Of a DNA stretch of 19,815 nucleotides, positions 1-9,887 are shown piece after piece. The translations under genes and the position numbers were made by a program. The stretch's first letter is position 1, and every line of letters begins with the position of its first letter. The notes beneath the pieces were generated by a model, which was given only the letters and a program-made list of their open reading frames with translations, did not search any database and was not told where the DNA came from. The DNA is from JBFGWM01 sp041588495 (GTDB lineage: Bacteria > Pseudomonadota > Gammaproteobacteria > Pseudomonadales > JBFGWM01), in the NCBI GenBank assembly GCA_041588495.1, contig JBFGWM010000024.1, forward strand, positions 1 through 19,815. Reading direction: 5' to 3'.

Positions 1-315
1 CGGTTTGACCAGCCAGCCCGTGGCTCCCGCGGCCTTGCCTTCCCCCTTCTTGTTCACCCCGGATTCCGTGGTGAGCACGAGAATCGGGGTAAACCGGTAA
101 TCGGAAAGTCCGCGCAACTCCTTGACCAGTGTAATTCCGTCCATGTTGGGCATATTGACATCGGTCAAGATCAGGTCATATTTCGCGCCCTTGGCCTTGC
201 TCAGGCCCTCGACCCCGTCCGTGGCCTCGGTGACTTGGTGCCCCGCCAATTTCAAAGTCATGGTCACCATCTGCCGGATGGATGCTGAATCGTCTACTGC
301 CAGTATGTTTGCCAC
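1..315 (-). CDS. cheY: CheY-type response regulator receiver (partial, C-terminus cut by window edge)
   Basis: Single-domain receiver that probably relays phosphorylation from a chemotaxis kinase such as CheA to the motor. The 105 visible residues show the whole active site: acidic pair Asp8/Asp9 (ILAVDDS), phospho-acceptor Asp52 (LILTDVNMPNMDG), Thr82/Thr83 (LVLTT) and the conserved Lys104-Pro105 (LVKP) just before the edge. The start is GTG at 315; a good GGGAGGT ribosome site at 324-330 lies 8 bases upstream, and there is no nearer ATG. About 15-20 residues should be missing from the end. It lies 71 bases downstream of the STAS gene and is probably co-transcribed with it, so the operon most likely continues to the left with cheA/cheZ-type genes (inference). 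It could also be a CheY paralogue of a non-flagellar system; the receiver assignment is secure, the exact role less so. Confidence 0.93.
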   Translation of the reverse strand, partial: MANILAVDDSASIRQMVTMTLKLAGHQVTEATDGVEGLSKAKGAKYDLILTDVNMPNMDGITLVKELRGLSDYRFTPILVLTTESGVNKKGEGKAAGATGWLVKP

Positions 316-323
316 GGTTTGTG

Positions 324-330
324 ACCTCCC
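324..330 (-). promoter_or_regulatory. Ribosome binding site deciding the GTG start of the CheY-like gene
   Basis: Reading the minus strand, GGGAGGT lies 8 bases before the GTG at 315. It is the only strong Shine-Dalgarno match near the beginning of the receiver domain and supports the non-ATG start. Confidence 0.6.
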
Positions 331-386
331 GGTTCAAGCCAGTCGATGAGGAAAGGTCCGCGCCAACCCGGACAGCGAACCCAAGC

Positions 387-680
387 CTATAAACCTAGTT
401 CAATCTGAAGCCCCAGAGTGCGGGCGGCGTTACTTAACGAGGCGGACGGTTTGTGCCACGCAATAGCCTGTTGTCGCGCCGCCAGGGCCGCCTGCACGGC
501 CTGCAGGACCTGCAGGCTTGCCGTGTCCGCAGACTCCACCGCGGAGCCGTCGAGACAAGGGGCTTCCGGACTCTCCAAAAGGGTGATCAGTTGCGCCTTG
601 AGCGCCTCGGCACCCGAGATGTCGAGGACCGCCGGCAGGACCAGCGTGGAGGACTCAGAACTGCAACTGTTGGTGGACAT
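387..680 (-). CDS. Small STAS-domain protein (chemotaxis-linked anti-sigma-antagonist type)
   Basis: A 97-residue protein consisting of one STAS-like fold. A beta strand (STLVLPAVLDISGAEALK, about residues 11-28) is followed by a helix-strand core and the phospho-site region SADTASLQVL, where Ser55 occupies the place of the phosphorylated Ser of SpoIIAA-type proteins (usually DSSG). The glycine of that motif is replaced, so phosphorylation is uncertain. The ATG at 680 is chosen because GGGAG lies 7 bases upstream (688-692); a TTG at 716 would add 12 residues of unconvincing sequence. It precedes the CheY-like gene on the same strand, an order that suggests STAS, CheY and probably further che genes form one operon. 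STAS proteins in such operons probably act as protein-interaction adaptors, but the partner cannot be read from here. Confidence 0.85.
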   Translation of the reverse strand: MSTNSCSSESSTLVLPAVLDISGAEALKAQLITLLESPEAPCLDGSAVESADTASLQVLQAVQAALAARQQAIAWHKPSASLSNAARTLGLQIELGL

Positions 681-915
681 ATGCGGGCTCCCACATCCTG
701 CGACCTGCCGGTTCAATCACTGGCACAGGGGCTAACCTATCGGTCAGTAGAATTTATAATATAGCGGGTTTTTTAGAAAAAAGGGAACTGCTCAAAAATG
801 GGACCCCTCCCGGGCGCCCCACGCTTGGATTAATCCATGATTCTCCACTACATTTCAGGAAACCTCCGGCGGAACCGGTATGGTTCCGAACCCGGAAAAC
901 CCGGAGCTTTGGTCA
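681..915. other. Divergent intergenic region between the STAS/CheY pair and the chemoreceptor
   Basis: The largest gap in the window. It holds an AT-rich island (about 750-790) with TATAAT on the plus strand and a sigma-28-like element on the minus strand. I see no small gene with a good ribosome site and no clear terminator. Confidence 0.5.
737..763 (-). promoter_or_regulatory. Possible sigma-28 (FliA)-like promoter for the STAS/CheY genes
   Basis: On the minus strand, ACCGATAG (744-737) matches the flagellar sigma factor -10 consensus GCCGATAA at six of eight positions. TATA (763-760), 15 bases upstream, sits where TAAA is expected. Transcription would begin about 50 bases before the ATG at 680. 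The match is imperfect. The surrounding AT-rich island also holds a TATAAT on the plus strand (755-760) without a good -35, so the region may serve divergent promoters. Chemotaxis genes are often under FliA, which makes the candidate plausible but not proven. Confidence 0.28.
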
Positions 916-2097
916 ATGCAGCAGTTCTTGCGCGCCACGATCGTCCCCCTGACCCTCACTCTGGCGGCGTTGGGGGCCGTCGTGCTGCTCACCGGAAACC
1001 TGCCCGCCGCGGCACTGGTGTTGATCGCACTGGTGGCCTGGTGCGTTGCCTTCCACAGTTCCGCAGCACGCGCAGGATCCGAGGGGAATACGGGCGAGTT
1101 GCTGCGCAGTCTCGAGGCCGAGTGTGCCCGGCTCGCGGCCGGCGTCCGTTCAGTCTCCGACCAGACGCTGGAACAGATCCAGGAAGATTCAGCCCATATC
1201 CGGGAGGTTTCGCGGGATAGCGTCCAACGCCTTGCGGCCAGTTTCCAGGGCCTCAGGGAAAAATCATCCGACCAGGACGCGGCGATGGCCCGGGTGGTGA
1301 ACATCATCACCGGCAAGGGCGTCGACAAGGAGAACGCGTTCACGGTCAAGCTGTTCGCCAACCAGATCGAGCTGTCGTTCCAGGGCTTCGTCAACATCCT
1401 CACTGAAATGAGCGAGAAGAGCCAGAGCGCGGTACAGAAGATCCAGGAGATGGTCACCCAGCTGGACCGCATGTTTGGCCTGCTGGGAGACATCCGCGGC
1501 ATTGCGGACCAGACCAACCTGCTCGCCCTCAACGCCGCCATCGAGGCTGCACGGGCGGGAGACGCGGGCCGCGGGTTCGCGGTCGTCGCCCAGGAAGTGC
1601 GCCAGCTGTCGGTCAATTCCAATGACCTCAACGACCAGATCATCGAGAGCGCGGAAAAGGCGAAGACCACGATCCAGGATGTGCAGGGGATCATGGACGA
1701 AATCTCCTCGCTCGACATGCAGTCGGTGATTTCGTCGAAGGAAAACGTCTACCGGATGATGGAACAACTCGAAGAGATCAACCAGCAGATCGCCGGCAGC
1801 ATGAAGGGTCTGAAGGATCTCTCCGACGATATCCAGAACGAGGTGAACCTCGCGGTGATGGGGCTCCAGTTCGAAGACATCATCAGCCAGACCTCCCATC
1901 AGCTGGACGCGAAACTGACTCACGTTCGCAACGCGGCGCATACCCTCCAGATGCTGCAAAATGCCGGCGAGGACGTCCTCTCCGTGTTCAACGAGGTGAA
2001 CAGCAACCTGGAGGTGATCGCGGCGGAATGCGTCCGTTCAGCGAACACGGTGCACCCGGGCGACAAGGACGCCGAGGGTGCCGTGGAGATGTTCTGA
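916..2097 (+). CDS. Short methyl-accepting chemotaxis protein with two N-terminal membrane segments and no sensor domain
   Basis: Chemoreceptor that would present a cytoplasmic signalling hairpin to CheA/CheW. From the ATG at 916 (393 residues) there are two adjacent hydrophobic segments at about 7-26 and 30-47. No periplasmic ligand domain separates them, and there is no HAMP. A long helical region follows, with the diagnostic hairpin tip GIADQTNLLALNAAIEAAR and AGRGFAVVAQEVRQLS at about residues 195-232. After the tip, GLQFEDIISQ and a further helix resemble the tail of similar short receptors; the C-terminus ends VEMF. GGAG at 903-906 favours the start at 916; an in-frame ATG at 880 would add 12 residues (MVPNPENPELWS) but lacks a clear ribosome site. 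It is divergent from the STAS/CheY pair. It may sense membrane state or act through a partner; its stimulus is unknown. Confidence 0.93.
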   Translation: MQQFLRATIVPLTLTLAALGAVVLLTGNLPAAALVLIALVAWCVAFHSSAARAGSEGNTGELLRSLEAECARLAAGVRSVSDQTLEQIQEDSAHIREVSRDSVQRLAASFQGLREKSSDQDAAMARVVNIITGKGVDKENAFTVKLFANQIELSFQGFVNILTEMSEKSQSAVQKIQEMVTQLDRMFGLLGDIRGIADQTNLLALNAAIEAARAGDAGRGFAVVAQEVRQLSVNSNDLNDQIIESAEKAKTTIQDVQGIMDEISSLDMQSVISSKENVYRMMEQLEEINQQIAGSMKGLKDLSDDIQNEVNLAVMGLQFEDIISQTSHQLDAKLTHVRNAAHTLQMLQNAGEDVLSVFNEVNSNLEVIAAECVRSANTVHPGDKDAEGAVEMF

Positions 2098-2121
2098 CGC
2101 GGCCGTGGCCCGCGCCGCAGG

Positions 2122-2619
2122 TCAGGCCGCCGGAACCGCCAGCGCCCGCGCCGACACGATAATCCCGTTATTGTCCGCGTAAACGAATTCACCCGGCCGG
2201 AAGGTCACGCCGCCGAAAGTCACCGGCACGTTGAGCTCGCCGATTCCTTTCTTGATGCTTTTCCGCGGGTGGGTGGCCAGGGCCTGCACGCCCAGGGGCG
2301 TTTCCGCGATGATGTCGATGTCGCGGATGCAGCCGTAGACAATAATCCCCGCCCAGCCGTTGCCGGCCGCTTTCTCCGCGAGCATGTCGCCGAGCAGCGC
2401 GCAGCGCAGGGAACCGCCACCGTCGACCACCATCACCTTGCCGGTTCCCGGTTCGTCGACCTGCTGCTTGACCACCGAGTTGTCCTCAAAGCATTTCACG
2501 GTGACGATCTCACCGCCGAAGGACTCGCGTCCGCCGAGGTTGGAAAACATGGGCTCCACGACTTCGACGTCGGGGTACTCGTCGCACAGGTCCGGGGTGA
2601 CGTATTGCGGTTCGCTCAC
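2122..2619 (-). CDS. rraA: Regulator of ribonuclease E activity RraA
   Basis: The 165-residue product matches the usual length of RraA (about 160), which in E. coli binds RNase E and inhibits mRNA decay; related proteins have aldolase activity. Family features are visible: the N-terminal PDLCDEYP, the GGRESFGGEIVTVKC segment, GKVMVVDGGGSLRCALLGDMLAE around residues 60-83, and NGWAGIIVYGCIRD at about 87-100, followed by NNGIIV near the end. The start is GTG at 2619, supported by GGAG at 2628-2631 with an 8-base spacer. It converges on the chemoreceptor gene, with only 24 bases between the stops and no obvious terminator. It follows the NAD(P)-binding protein gene by 71 bases on the same strand, so co-transcription is possible. 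Confidence 0.95.
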   Translation of the reverse strand: MSEPQYVTPDLCDEYPDVEVVEPMFSNLGGRESFGGEIVTVKCFEDNSVVKQQVDEPGTGKVMVVDGGGSLRCALLGDMLAEKAAGNGWAGIIVYGCIRDIDIIAETPLGVQALATHPRKSIKKGIGELNVPVTFGGVTFRPGEFVYADNNGIIVSARALAVPAA

Positions 2620-2690
2620 GCTCGATGCTCCGTTGGACTGGATCAGCGGCCGATTATCCCAGAAGGCGGGCCGCGGCCAAAGGGGGAGGA

Positions 2691-3353
2691 TCAGGATCCG
2701 ATGTCTTCGATCTCGCCGGAGAGAATCACCCGCATGCCAGGCTCCGGATCCTGGGCGACCCGGACCATGGCGCGCGCGACCGTGGCCCCCTCGATCAGCG
2801 CGTAATCGCGGAGCGGGCCGACGAAGGCGAAACGCAGGGCACGCGCGGCACAGATGCCGATGCGTTCCGCGGGACGGCTCTCGGCGCGGTCGCCGGCAAG
2901 CAGCGACGGACGGAACACGGCGACGCTGGGCAGACCGAGTGCCGCCAGGTCCTGCTCCATCAGCCCCTTGACCCGGTTGTAGAAAATCTTCGAATGGGGG
3001 TCCGCGCCCATCGCCGAAACCACCAGGAACTGCTTCAGGCCACCCCCCTGCAGGACCCTTGCGGCGTCGACCGGCATCCCCCGGTCCACGCGCGCGAACG
3101 CCTCCTGTGAACCCGCCTTGCGGATCGTGGTGCCCAGGCAGCAGAACGCGTCATCGGCGGCAATGCCGGCGAGCAGTGATTCCAGGTCACCGAGATCGCC
3201 AACCACGGACTCCAGGCGGGGGTCGGAGTGATCCAGCGGCCTGCGGCCCACCGCCAGCACACGCCCGTAACGACCGCAGGACAAGAGTTCGTCCACGCAG
3301 TGGGAACCGACCAGGCCGGTGGCGCCAAGGATCACGGCTGTCTTCGATGTCAT
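2691..3353 (-). CDS. NAD(P)-binding atypical short-chain dehydrogenase, TIP30/HTATIP2-like
   Basis: A Rossmann-fold protein of 220 residues. The dinucleotide-binding loop GATGLVGS is at residues 10-17, followed by the AVGRRPL strand (35-40) that in relatives contacts the adenosine. VVGDLGDL is at 50-57. Catalytic-type residues are Ser113 (VVSAMGA) and the YxxxK pair Tyr125/Lys129 (FYNRVKG). VAVFRPSLLAGDR at about 143-155 is typical of the family. The substrate is unknown; bacterial members are annotated only as NAD(P)H-binding or oxidoreductase. The start is ATG at 3353 with AGGA about 10 bases upstream. It lies between the Rieske gene (104 bases upstream) and rraA (71 bases downstream), all on one strand; neither neighbour clarifies its role. 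Confidence 0.88.
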   Translation of the reverse strand: MTSKTAVILGATGLVGSHCVDELLSCGRYGRVLAVGRRPLDHSDPRLESVVGDLGDLESLLAGIAADDAFCCLGTTIRKAGSQEAFARVDRGMPVDAARVLQGGGLKQFLVVSAMGADPHSKIFYNRVKGLMEQDLAALGLPSVAVFRPSLLAGDRAESRPAERIGICAARALRFAFVGPLRDYALIEGATVARAMVRVAQDPEPGMRVILSGEIEDIGS

Positions 3354-3457
3354 CAGAGGGAATTCCTATTGCCAGTCAAACCGGGAAATTTTGTGCTCTC
3401 CGGTGGACACGATGCCGCCCCGCCTGCACGGAACAACCCGTATAAAGCACCCGCTTG

Positions 3458-3766
3458 TTAGAGGTCCACGCCCAGATCGCCCCCGTCGTACACGGGTTCA
3501 TAGCGAACGAGGCTGCCACAAGTCCCGCCGAAATTCACGTTGCGGCCGGTGGCCAGGGAAAATTCGAAGCCGTGGCTGGCGCAGCGGATCACATCGCCCT
3601 CGATGGTCGCCGTGTGCAGTGGGTGACCCTGGTGCGGGCAGGTGTTTTCCAGCAGGTAGACCCTGCCCTCCTGCTGGACCAGCAGTACCACGCGGCCGCC
3701 GATGCGGAAACCGCGCCGGTAACCGTCATGGAGATTGACCAGTTTCTCGAGGCGATGAAAGGCCAT
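3458..3766 (-). CDS. Small Rieske [2Fe-2S] protein
   Basis: A 102-residue stand-alone Rieske domain, probably cytoplasmic because there is no signal peptide or membrane segment. The cluster ligands are Cys43/His45 (NTCPHQGHPL) and Cys62/His65 (CASHGFEFSLATGR), separated by 16 residues, the classical spacing. The size matches the NirD or ferredoxin-component type of Rieske protein rather than a cytochrome bc1 subunit. The electron partner is unknown; none is encoded next to it. It starts 58 bases after the end of ppsA on the same strand, so it may be translated from a ppsA transcript. The start is the ATG at 3766, with no strong ribosome site visible. Confidence 0.92.
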   Translation of the reverse strand: MAFHRLEKLVNLHDGYRRGFRIGGRVVLLVQQEGRVYLLENTCPHQGHPLHTATIEGDVIRCASHGFEFSLATGRNVNFGGTCGSLVRYEPVYDGGDLGVDL

Positions 3767-3824
3767 GCCGCCGGAAGCGTCGGGGGCGGGTCGATGCAGC
3801 CCGCAACCGCCCCGCCGCGGGCAC

Positions 3825-6188
<2,364 letters not shown>

Positions 6189-6363
6189 GGCGGTATTCCC
6201 CCTGCTGCTGGCAGAATGGCTTGCAATCCGCAAAAATTGCCCGAATCTTAATGCATACCGGGTGCCACAGGAACCCGGGGGTGCGCACCGACGACCCCGG
6301 CGCGCTGTGCCGGGACGGCCCGGGAACATACCCTGTACCACACCTAAATATAGGCGAACCGGC
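6189..6363. promoter_or_regulatory. Shared ppsA/ppsR upstream region
   Basis: This 175-base gap lies between two divergent starts and must contain the promoters of both genes unless one is inside the other. A TAAGAT at about 6235 on the minus strand could be a -10 for ppsA but lacks a good -35. An AT-rich stretch (CTAAATATAG, about 6342-6354) lies just before ppsR. No operator can be named from sequence alone. Confidence 0.35.
6197..6203 (-). promoter_or_regulatory. Ribosome binding site supporting the TTG start of ppsA
   Basis: AGGGGGA on the minus strand lies 8 bases before TTG at 6188. The first conserved PpsA residues begin immediately after that codon, and no in-frame ATG lies nearby, so this site decides the start. 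Confidence 0.6.
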
Positions 6364-7182
6364 ATGAATCGCACGGCATTCTTTATTTCCGACGGCACCG
6401 GCATCACCGCTGAAACCCTCGGGCACAGCCTCCTGATCCAGTTCGAAAACATCCGTTTCGACCAGGTCACGCTGCCCTACATCGACACCGAGGACAAGGC
6501 CCGCGACGCCGTGGCCCGGGTCAATCGCGCCTTCGAACAGGACGGTGCCAAGCCGATCATTTTCGACACCATCGTCGACCGCAAGATCCGCGCGATCATC
6601 TCCGAATGCAACGGATTCATGATTGATATTTTCTCGACGTTCCTGGAACCGATGGAACGCGAACTGAACGATCATTCATCGTATTCGGTCGGCAAGTCGC
6701 ACTCGATCGCCGGCGACCAGAACTACCAGCGCCGCATCGAGGCCGTGCACTTCGCCCTCGACAACGACGACGGCGCGCGCACGCGCAACTATGACCAGGC
6801 GGACATCATCCTGGTCGGCGTGTCGCGTTGCGGCAAGACCCCCTCCTGCCTCTACCTGGCCCTGCAGTTCGGCATCCGCGCGGCGAACTACCCGATCACC
6901 GAGGACGACATGGAGGACATGCAGCTGCCCAAGGTGCTGCGTCCCTACAAGCAGAAACTGTTCGGCCTGACCATCGACCCGGAACGCCTGTCGGCGATTC
7001 GCCAGGAGCGCCGCGCCAACAGCCGCTACGCGTCCCAGCACCAGTGCCAGATGGAGGTCGAAGCGGTGGAATCGATGTTCCGCAGCCAGGGCATCCCGTT
7101 TCTCAACACCACGCACTCCTCGGTGGAGGAGATCGCCACCAAGGTGTTGCAGACGGCCGGCTTGCAGCGCCACCTGTTCTAG
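6364..7182 (+). CDS. ppsR: PEP synthase regulatory protein, ADP-dependent kinase/pyrophosphorylase (DUF299)
   Basis: A 272-residue bifunctional regulator. In E. coli it inactivates PpsA by ADP-dependent phosphorylation of a threonine beside the catalytic histidine and reactivates it by phosphate-dependent removal. Visible signatures are the N-terminal FFISDGTGITAETLGHSLL, FDTIVD, DHSSYSVGKSHS, and the P-loop-like ILVGVSRCGKTPSCLYLA with Gly157-Lys158-Thr159. GLTIDPERL and RYASQHQC follow, with NTTHSSVEEIA near the end. The ATG at 6364 gives the normal length; the frame is open further upstream but that part is not family-like and covers the ppsA start. It is divergent from ppsA, and that pairing strongly supports the function. 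It converges on prpD with 48 bases between stops. Confidence 0.97.
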   Translation: MNRTAFFISDGTGITAETLGHSLLIQFENIRFDQVTLPYIDTEDKARDAVARVNRAFEQDGAKPIIFDTIVDRKIRAIISECNGFMIDIFSTFLEPMERELNDHSSYSVGKSHSIAGDQNYQRRIEAVHFALDNDDGARTRNYDQADIILVGVSRCGKTPSCLYLALQFGIRAANYPITEDDMEDMQLPKVLRPYKQKLFGLTIDPERLSAIRQERRANSRYASQHQCQMEVEAVESMFRSQGIPFLNTTHSSVEEIATKVLQTAGLQRHLF

Positions 7183-7230
7183 GCCCCCTCGGCGTTCACG
7201 GAATGCTTCGCAACATCCCATGGCGGAGGC

Positions 7231-8676
7231 TCAGATCACCAGCAGGTCCATGAACTCGTTGACCGGGGTTGCCTCGAGGCGCTCCTGGTCCGTGCACAGC
7301 GCGTGGATCCGCTGCGCCTGGCCGGGGGGAAAGCGGGTGGCCAGGTTGTCGCGGAACTTGCGCTCGAGGAGCGGAATGCCCTCTTCCCGGCGGCGCCGGT
7401 GACCCACCGGGTACTCGACCTCCACCCGCTCGGTGCTGCTGCCGTCGCTGAAGAAGACCTGTACCGCGTTGGCGATGGAGCGTTTGTCGGGCTCGTGGTA
7501 TTCCCGCGAATAGCGTTCGTCCTCGCGCACCTGCATCCGGTCGCGCAGGGCATCGATACGCGAGTCTGCCGCCACGTCGTCCTCGTAGTGCTCCGCGCGC
7601 AGTTCGCCGAAGATCAGTCCGACGGCGGTCATGTACTGCAGGCAGTGATCGCGGTCCGCCGGGTTGTGGAGTTTGCCCGTCTTGCTGATGATGCGGATCG
7701 CCGACTCGTGGGTGGTGAGTTCAATGCGCTCGATCTCGTCGAGGCGCCCGGCGACCTGCGGATGCAGGGTGACGGCCGCCTCGACCGCGGTCTGGGCGTG
7801 GAACTCCGCCGGGAACGAGATCTTGAACAGCACGTTTTCCATCACGTAGGCCCCGTACGGACGCTGGAAACGGAACGGCTGGCCGCCAAAGGAGACATCG
7901 TAAAATCCCCATTTCGGCGCCGACAGCGCGCCCGGATATCCCATCTCCCCCCGCATCACCGCCCAGGCCAGCCGTACTCCGCGACTGGTGGCGTCACCCG
8001 CCGCCCAGGATTTCCGCGAGCCGGCATTGGGCGCCTGGCGATAGGTACGCAGGCTCTGGCCGTCCACCCAGGCATGGGACAGGGCATCGATGACCTGCTC
8101 GCGGGTCCCGCCCATCATCCGCGTCGCCACCGCCGTTGAGGCAACCTTGACCAGCACCACGTGATCCAGGCCGACGCGATTGAAACTGTTCTCCAGCGCC
8201 AGGCAGCCCTGGATCTCGTGGGCCTTGATCATTGCAGTGAGCACGTCGAGCATCACCAGGGGCTGTCGTCCCGCCGCGACCGCGCGCCGGCTGAGCCAGT
8301 CCGCCGTGGCCAGGATGGCGCCCAGGTTGTCCGACGGATGCCCCCATTCGGCCGCGAGCCAGGTGTCGTTGAAGTCCAGCCAGCGGATGGTGCAGCCGAT
8401 GTCGAAGGCCGCCTTGACCGGGTCGAGTTCGAAAGAGGTGCCGGGGACCCGCGCGCCGTGAGGCGTCTGCTGCCCGGGACTGAAGGGTCCGAGGTGCTTG
8501 GTGCACTCCGGGAAACGCAGGGCCAGCAGGCCGCAGCCGATGGTGTCCATCAGGCAGTTGCGCGCGGTGTCGTAGGCCTCGGCGCTGTCGATCACGAAGT
8601 CCGTGACGTATTCCGCGATAGCCACCAGTTCCGGGTCGGGCCCGGGACGGACATTGCTGGCAACGGTGCTGCTCAT
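7231..8676 (-). CDS. prpD: 2-methylcitrate dehydratase PrpD
   Basis: Dehydrates 2-methylcitrate to 2-methyl-cis-aconitate in the methylcitrate cycle for propionyl-CoA use. The 481 residues match E. coli PrpD (483). Recognisable MmgE/PrpD features include ARNCLMDTIGCGLLAL (about 38-53), the WLDFNDTWLAAEWGHPSDN block (about 99-117), GCLALENSFNRVGLDHV, HAWVDGQSLRTYRQAPNAGS, the SFPAEFHAQTAVEAA segment and the C-terminal VEYPVGHRRRREEG. It is last in the prpB-prpC-prpD operon, 89 bases after prpC, with a strong GC hairpin in between. The ATG at 8676 has only a weak ribosome site. Presence of prpD and absence of acnD/prpF in the window suggests the classical PrpD route, with hydration of the product by a general aconitase (inference). 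Confidence 0.96.
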   Translation of the reverse strand: MSSTVASNVRPGPDPELVAIAEYVTDFVIDSAEAYDTARNCLMDTIGCGLLALRFPECTKHLGPFSPGQQTPHGARVPGTSFELDPVKAAFDIGCTIRWLDFNDTWLAAEWGHPSDNLGAILATADWLSRRAVAAGRQPLVMLDVLTAMIKAHEIQGCLALENSFNRVGLDHVVLVKVASTAVATRMMGGTREQVIDALSHAWVDGQSLRTYRQAPNAGSRKSWAAGDATSRGVRLAWAVMRGEMGYPGALSAPKWGFYDVSFGGQPFRFQRPYGAYVMENVLFKISFPAEFHAQTAVEAAVTLHPQVAGRLDEIERIELTTHESAIRIISKTGKLHNPADRDHCLQYMTAVGLIFGELRAEHYEDDVAADSRIDALRDRMQVREDERYSREYHEPDKRSIANAVQVFFSDGSSTERVEVEYPVGHRRRREEGIPLLERKFRDNLATRFPPGQAQRIHALCTDQERLEATPVNEFMDLLVI

Positions 8677-8729
8677 GAATCCGGAACCGCGTTTCGGACT
8701 GCTCCAGATTCAGGTTAGACGCGAAGCGC

Positions 8730-8749
8730 GGGGCCCGCGACCGGGCCCC
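8730..8749 (-). other. GC-rich stem-loop between prpC and prpD
   Basis: GGGGCCCG and CGGGCCCC form a perfect 8-base-pair stem around a 4-base loop, lying 16 bases after the prpC stop. No run of T follows on either strand, so it is not a standard intrinsic terminator. Such a structure could stabilise the 3' end of a prpBC message or partly block read-through into prpD, giving less PrpD than PrpB/PrpC. This role is inference. Confidence 0.45.
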
Positions 8750-8765
8750 GGCGCCACGTCGCGGG

Positions 8766-9887
8766 TCAGCGCTGGTCGAGGGGCACGAAGTCCCGTTCGG
8801 CCGGACCGATGTAGTCCGCGGAGGGTCGGATCAGGCGGTTGTTGGCACGCTGCTCCATGATGTGTGCGGCCCAGCCGGTGATCCGCGACATCACGAAGAT
8901 CGGCGTGAACAGCGGGGTCGGGATGCCCGCGAGGTGGTAGGCCGAGGCGCTGTAGAAATCGAGGTTGGGGAACAGTTTCTTCTCGTCCCACATGATCTTC
9001 TCGATCACCTCCGAGACCTCGAACAGGGTCATGTTGCCGGTTTCCTCGGACAGCTTGCGGGACCACTCCTTGATGACCACGTTGCGCGGGTCGCACTCGG
9101 AATACACGCGGTGCCCGAAGCCCATGATCTTGGCCTTCTCCGCCAGCATCCGGCGCAGCCCGGCATCCGCCTCCTCCGCCGAGGAGAACTGCTCGATCAG
9201 TTCCATGGCCGCCTCGTTGGCGCCGCCGTGCAGTGGTCCGCGCAGGGTGCCGATGGCGGAGGTCACGCCCGAGTAGAAGTCGGAAAGCGTCGCCACGGTG
9301 ACCCGCGCCGCGAAGGTGGAGGCATTGAACTCGTGCTCTGCGTAGAGCACCAGGGACACGTCCATCATCCGCGTGTGCAGTTCCGAAGGCGCCTCCTGGT
9401 GCAGGAGGGTGAGGAAATGGTCCGCGCAACGGTCGGCGTCCGTGTTGCAATCGATGCGCTTGCCGTCACGGGTAAATGTCCACCAGTACACCAGCATCGC
9501 CGGGAACGCCGCGACCAGCCGATCAGTGATGCGGTACTGGTCGTTATCGGGCCCCTCGGGCTCGAGGTTGCCGAGAAAGGAGCAGGCGGTGCGCATGACG
9601 TCCATGGGGTGGGTGGCGGCCGGGATCCGCTCCAGGACTTCCTTCAGGGGCTTCGGCAGGTCACGCATGCCGCGCAGGCGGGACTTGTATTCGGCCAGCG
9701 TCGCGGCGTTGGGCAGTTCGCCGTAAACCAGCAGGAAAGCCACTTCCTCGAAGCTGCAGTGCTCGGCGAGGTCATAGATGCTGTAGCCGCGGTAGTTGAG
9801 GCCCTTGCCTTCCTTGCCGACGGTCGCGATCGAGGTCTCGCCGGCGGTGACCCCGGCCAGACCGCCGCTCTTGGCTGCGTCGCTCAT
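8766..9887 (-). CDS. prpC: 2-methylcitrate synthase PrpC
   Basis: Condenses propionyl-CoA with oxaloacetate to 2-methylcitrate. The 373 residues fit the short citrate-synthase-fold family of methylcitrate synthases (E. coli PrpC is 389) rather than the longer hexameric citrate synthase. Catalytic residues are visible: His220 (GPLHGGANEAAM), His259 (GFGHRVY) and Asp310 (NLDFYSASAYH). The N-terminal GLAGVTAGETSI and LNYRGYSIYDLAEHC are typical of PrpC. Its ATG overlaps the prpB stop (ATGA), and AAGGAG lies 8 bases upstream inside prpB, so translation is probably coupled. Location between prpB and prpD makes methylcitrate synthase far more likely than a housekeeping citrate synthase, though some members accept acetyl-CoA as well. 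Confidence 0.96.
   Translation of the reverse strand: MSDAAKSGGLAGVTAGETSIATVGKEGKGLNYRGYSIYDLAEHCSFEEVAFLLVYGELPNAATLAEYKSRLRGMRDLPKPLKEVLERIPAATHPMDVMRTACSFLGNLEPEGPDNDQYRITDRLVAAFPAMLVYWWTFTRDGKRIDCNTDADRCADHFLTLLHQEAPSELHTRMMDVSLVLYAEHEFNASTFAARVTVATLSDFYSGVTSAIGTLRGPLHGGANEAAMELIEQFSSAEEADAGLRRMLAEKAKIMGFGHRVYSECDPRNVVIKEWSRKLSEETGNMTLFEVSEVIEKIMWDEKKLFPNLDFYSASAYHLAGIPTPLFTPIFVMSRITGWAAHIMEQRANNRLIRPSADYIGPAERDFVPLDQR

Noticed and set aside
681..716. TTG start for the STAS protein at 716
   Set aside because: It lacks a convincing ribosome site and adds a non-conserved segment; the ATG at 680 has GGGAG at good spacing.
855..1718. 287-residue minus-strand frame opposite the chemoreceptor
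   Set aside because: Ser/Trp/Arg-rich complement of a well-supported receptor gene, with no domain.
6189..6470. N-terminal extension of ppsA to an ATG at 6470
   Set aside because: It would overlap the start of ppsR, and the added residues do not resemble PEP synthase; the TTG at 6188 has a ribosome site and gives the normal length.
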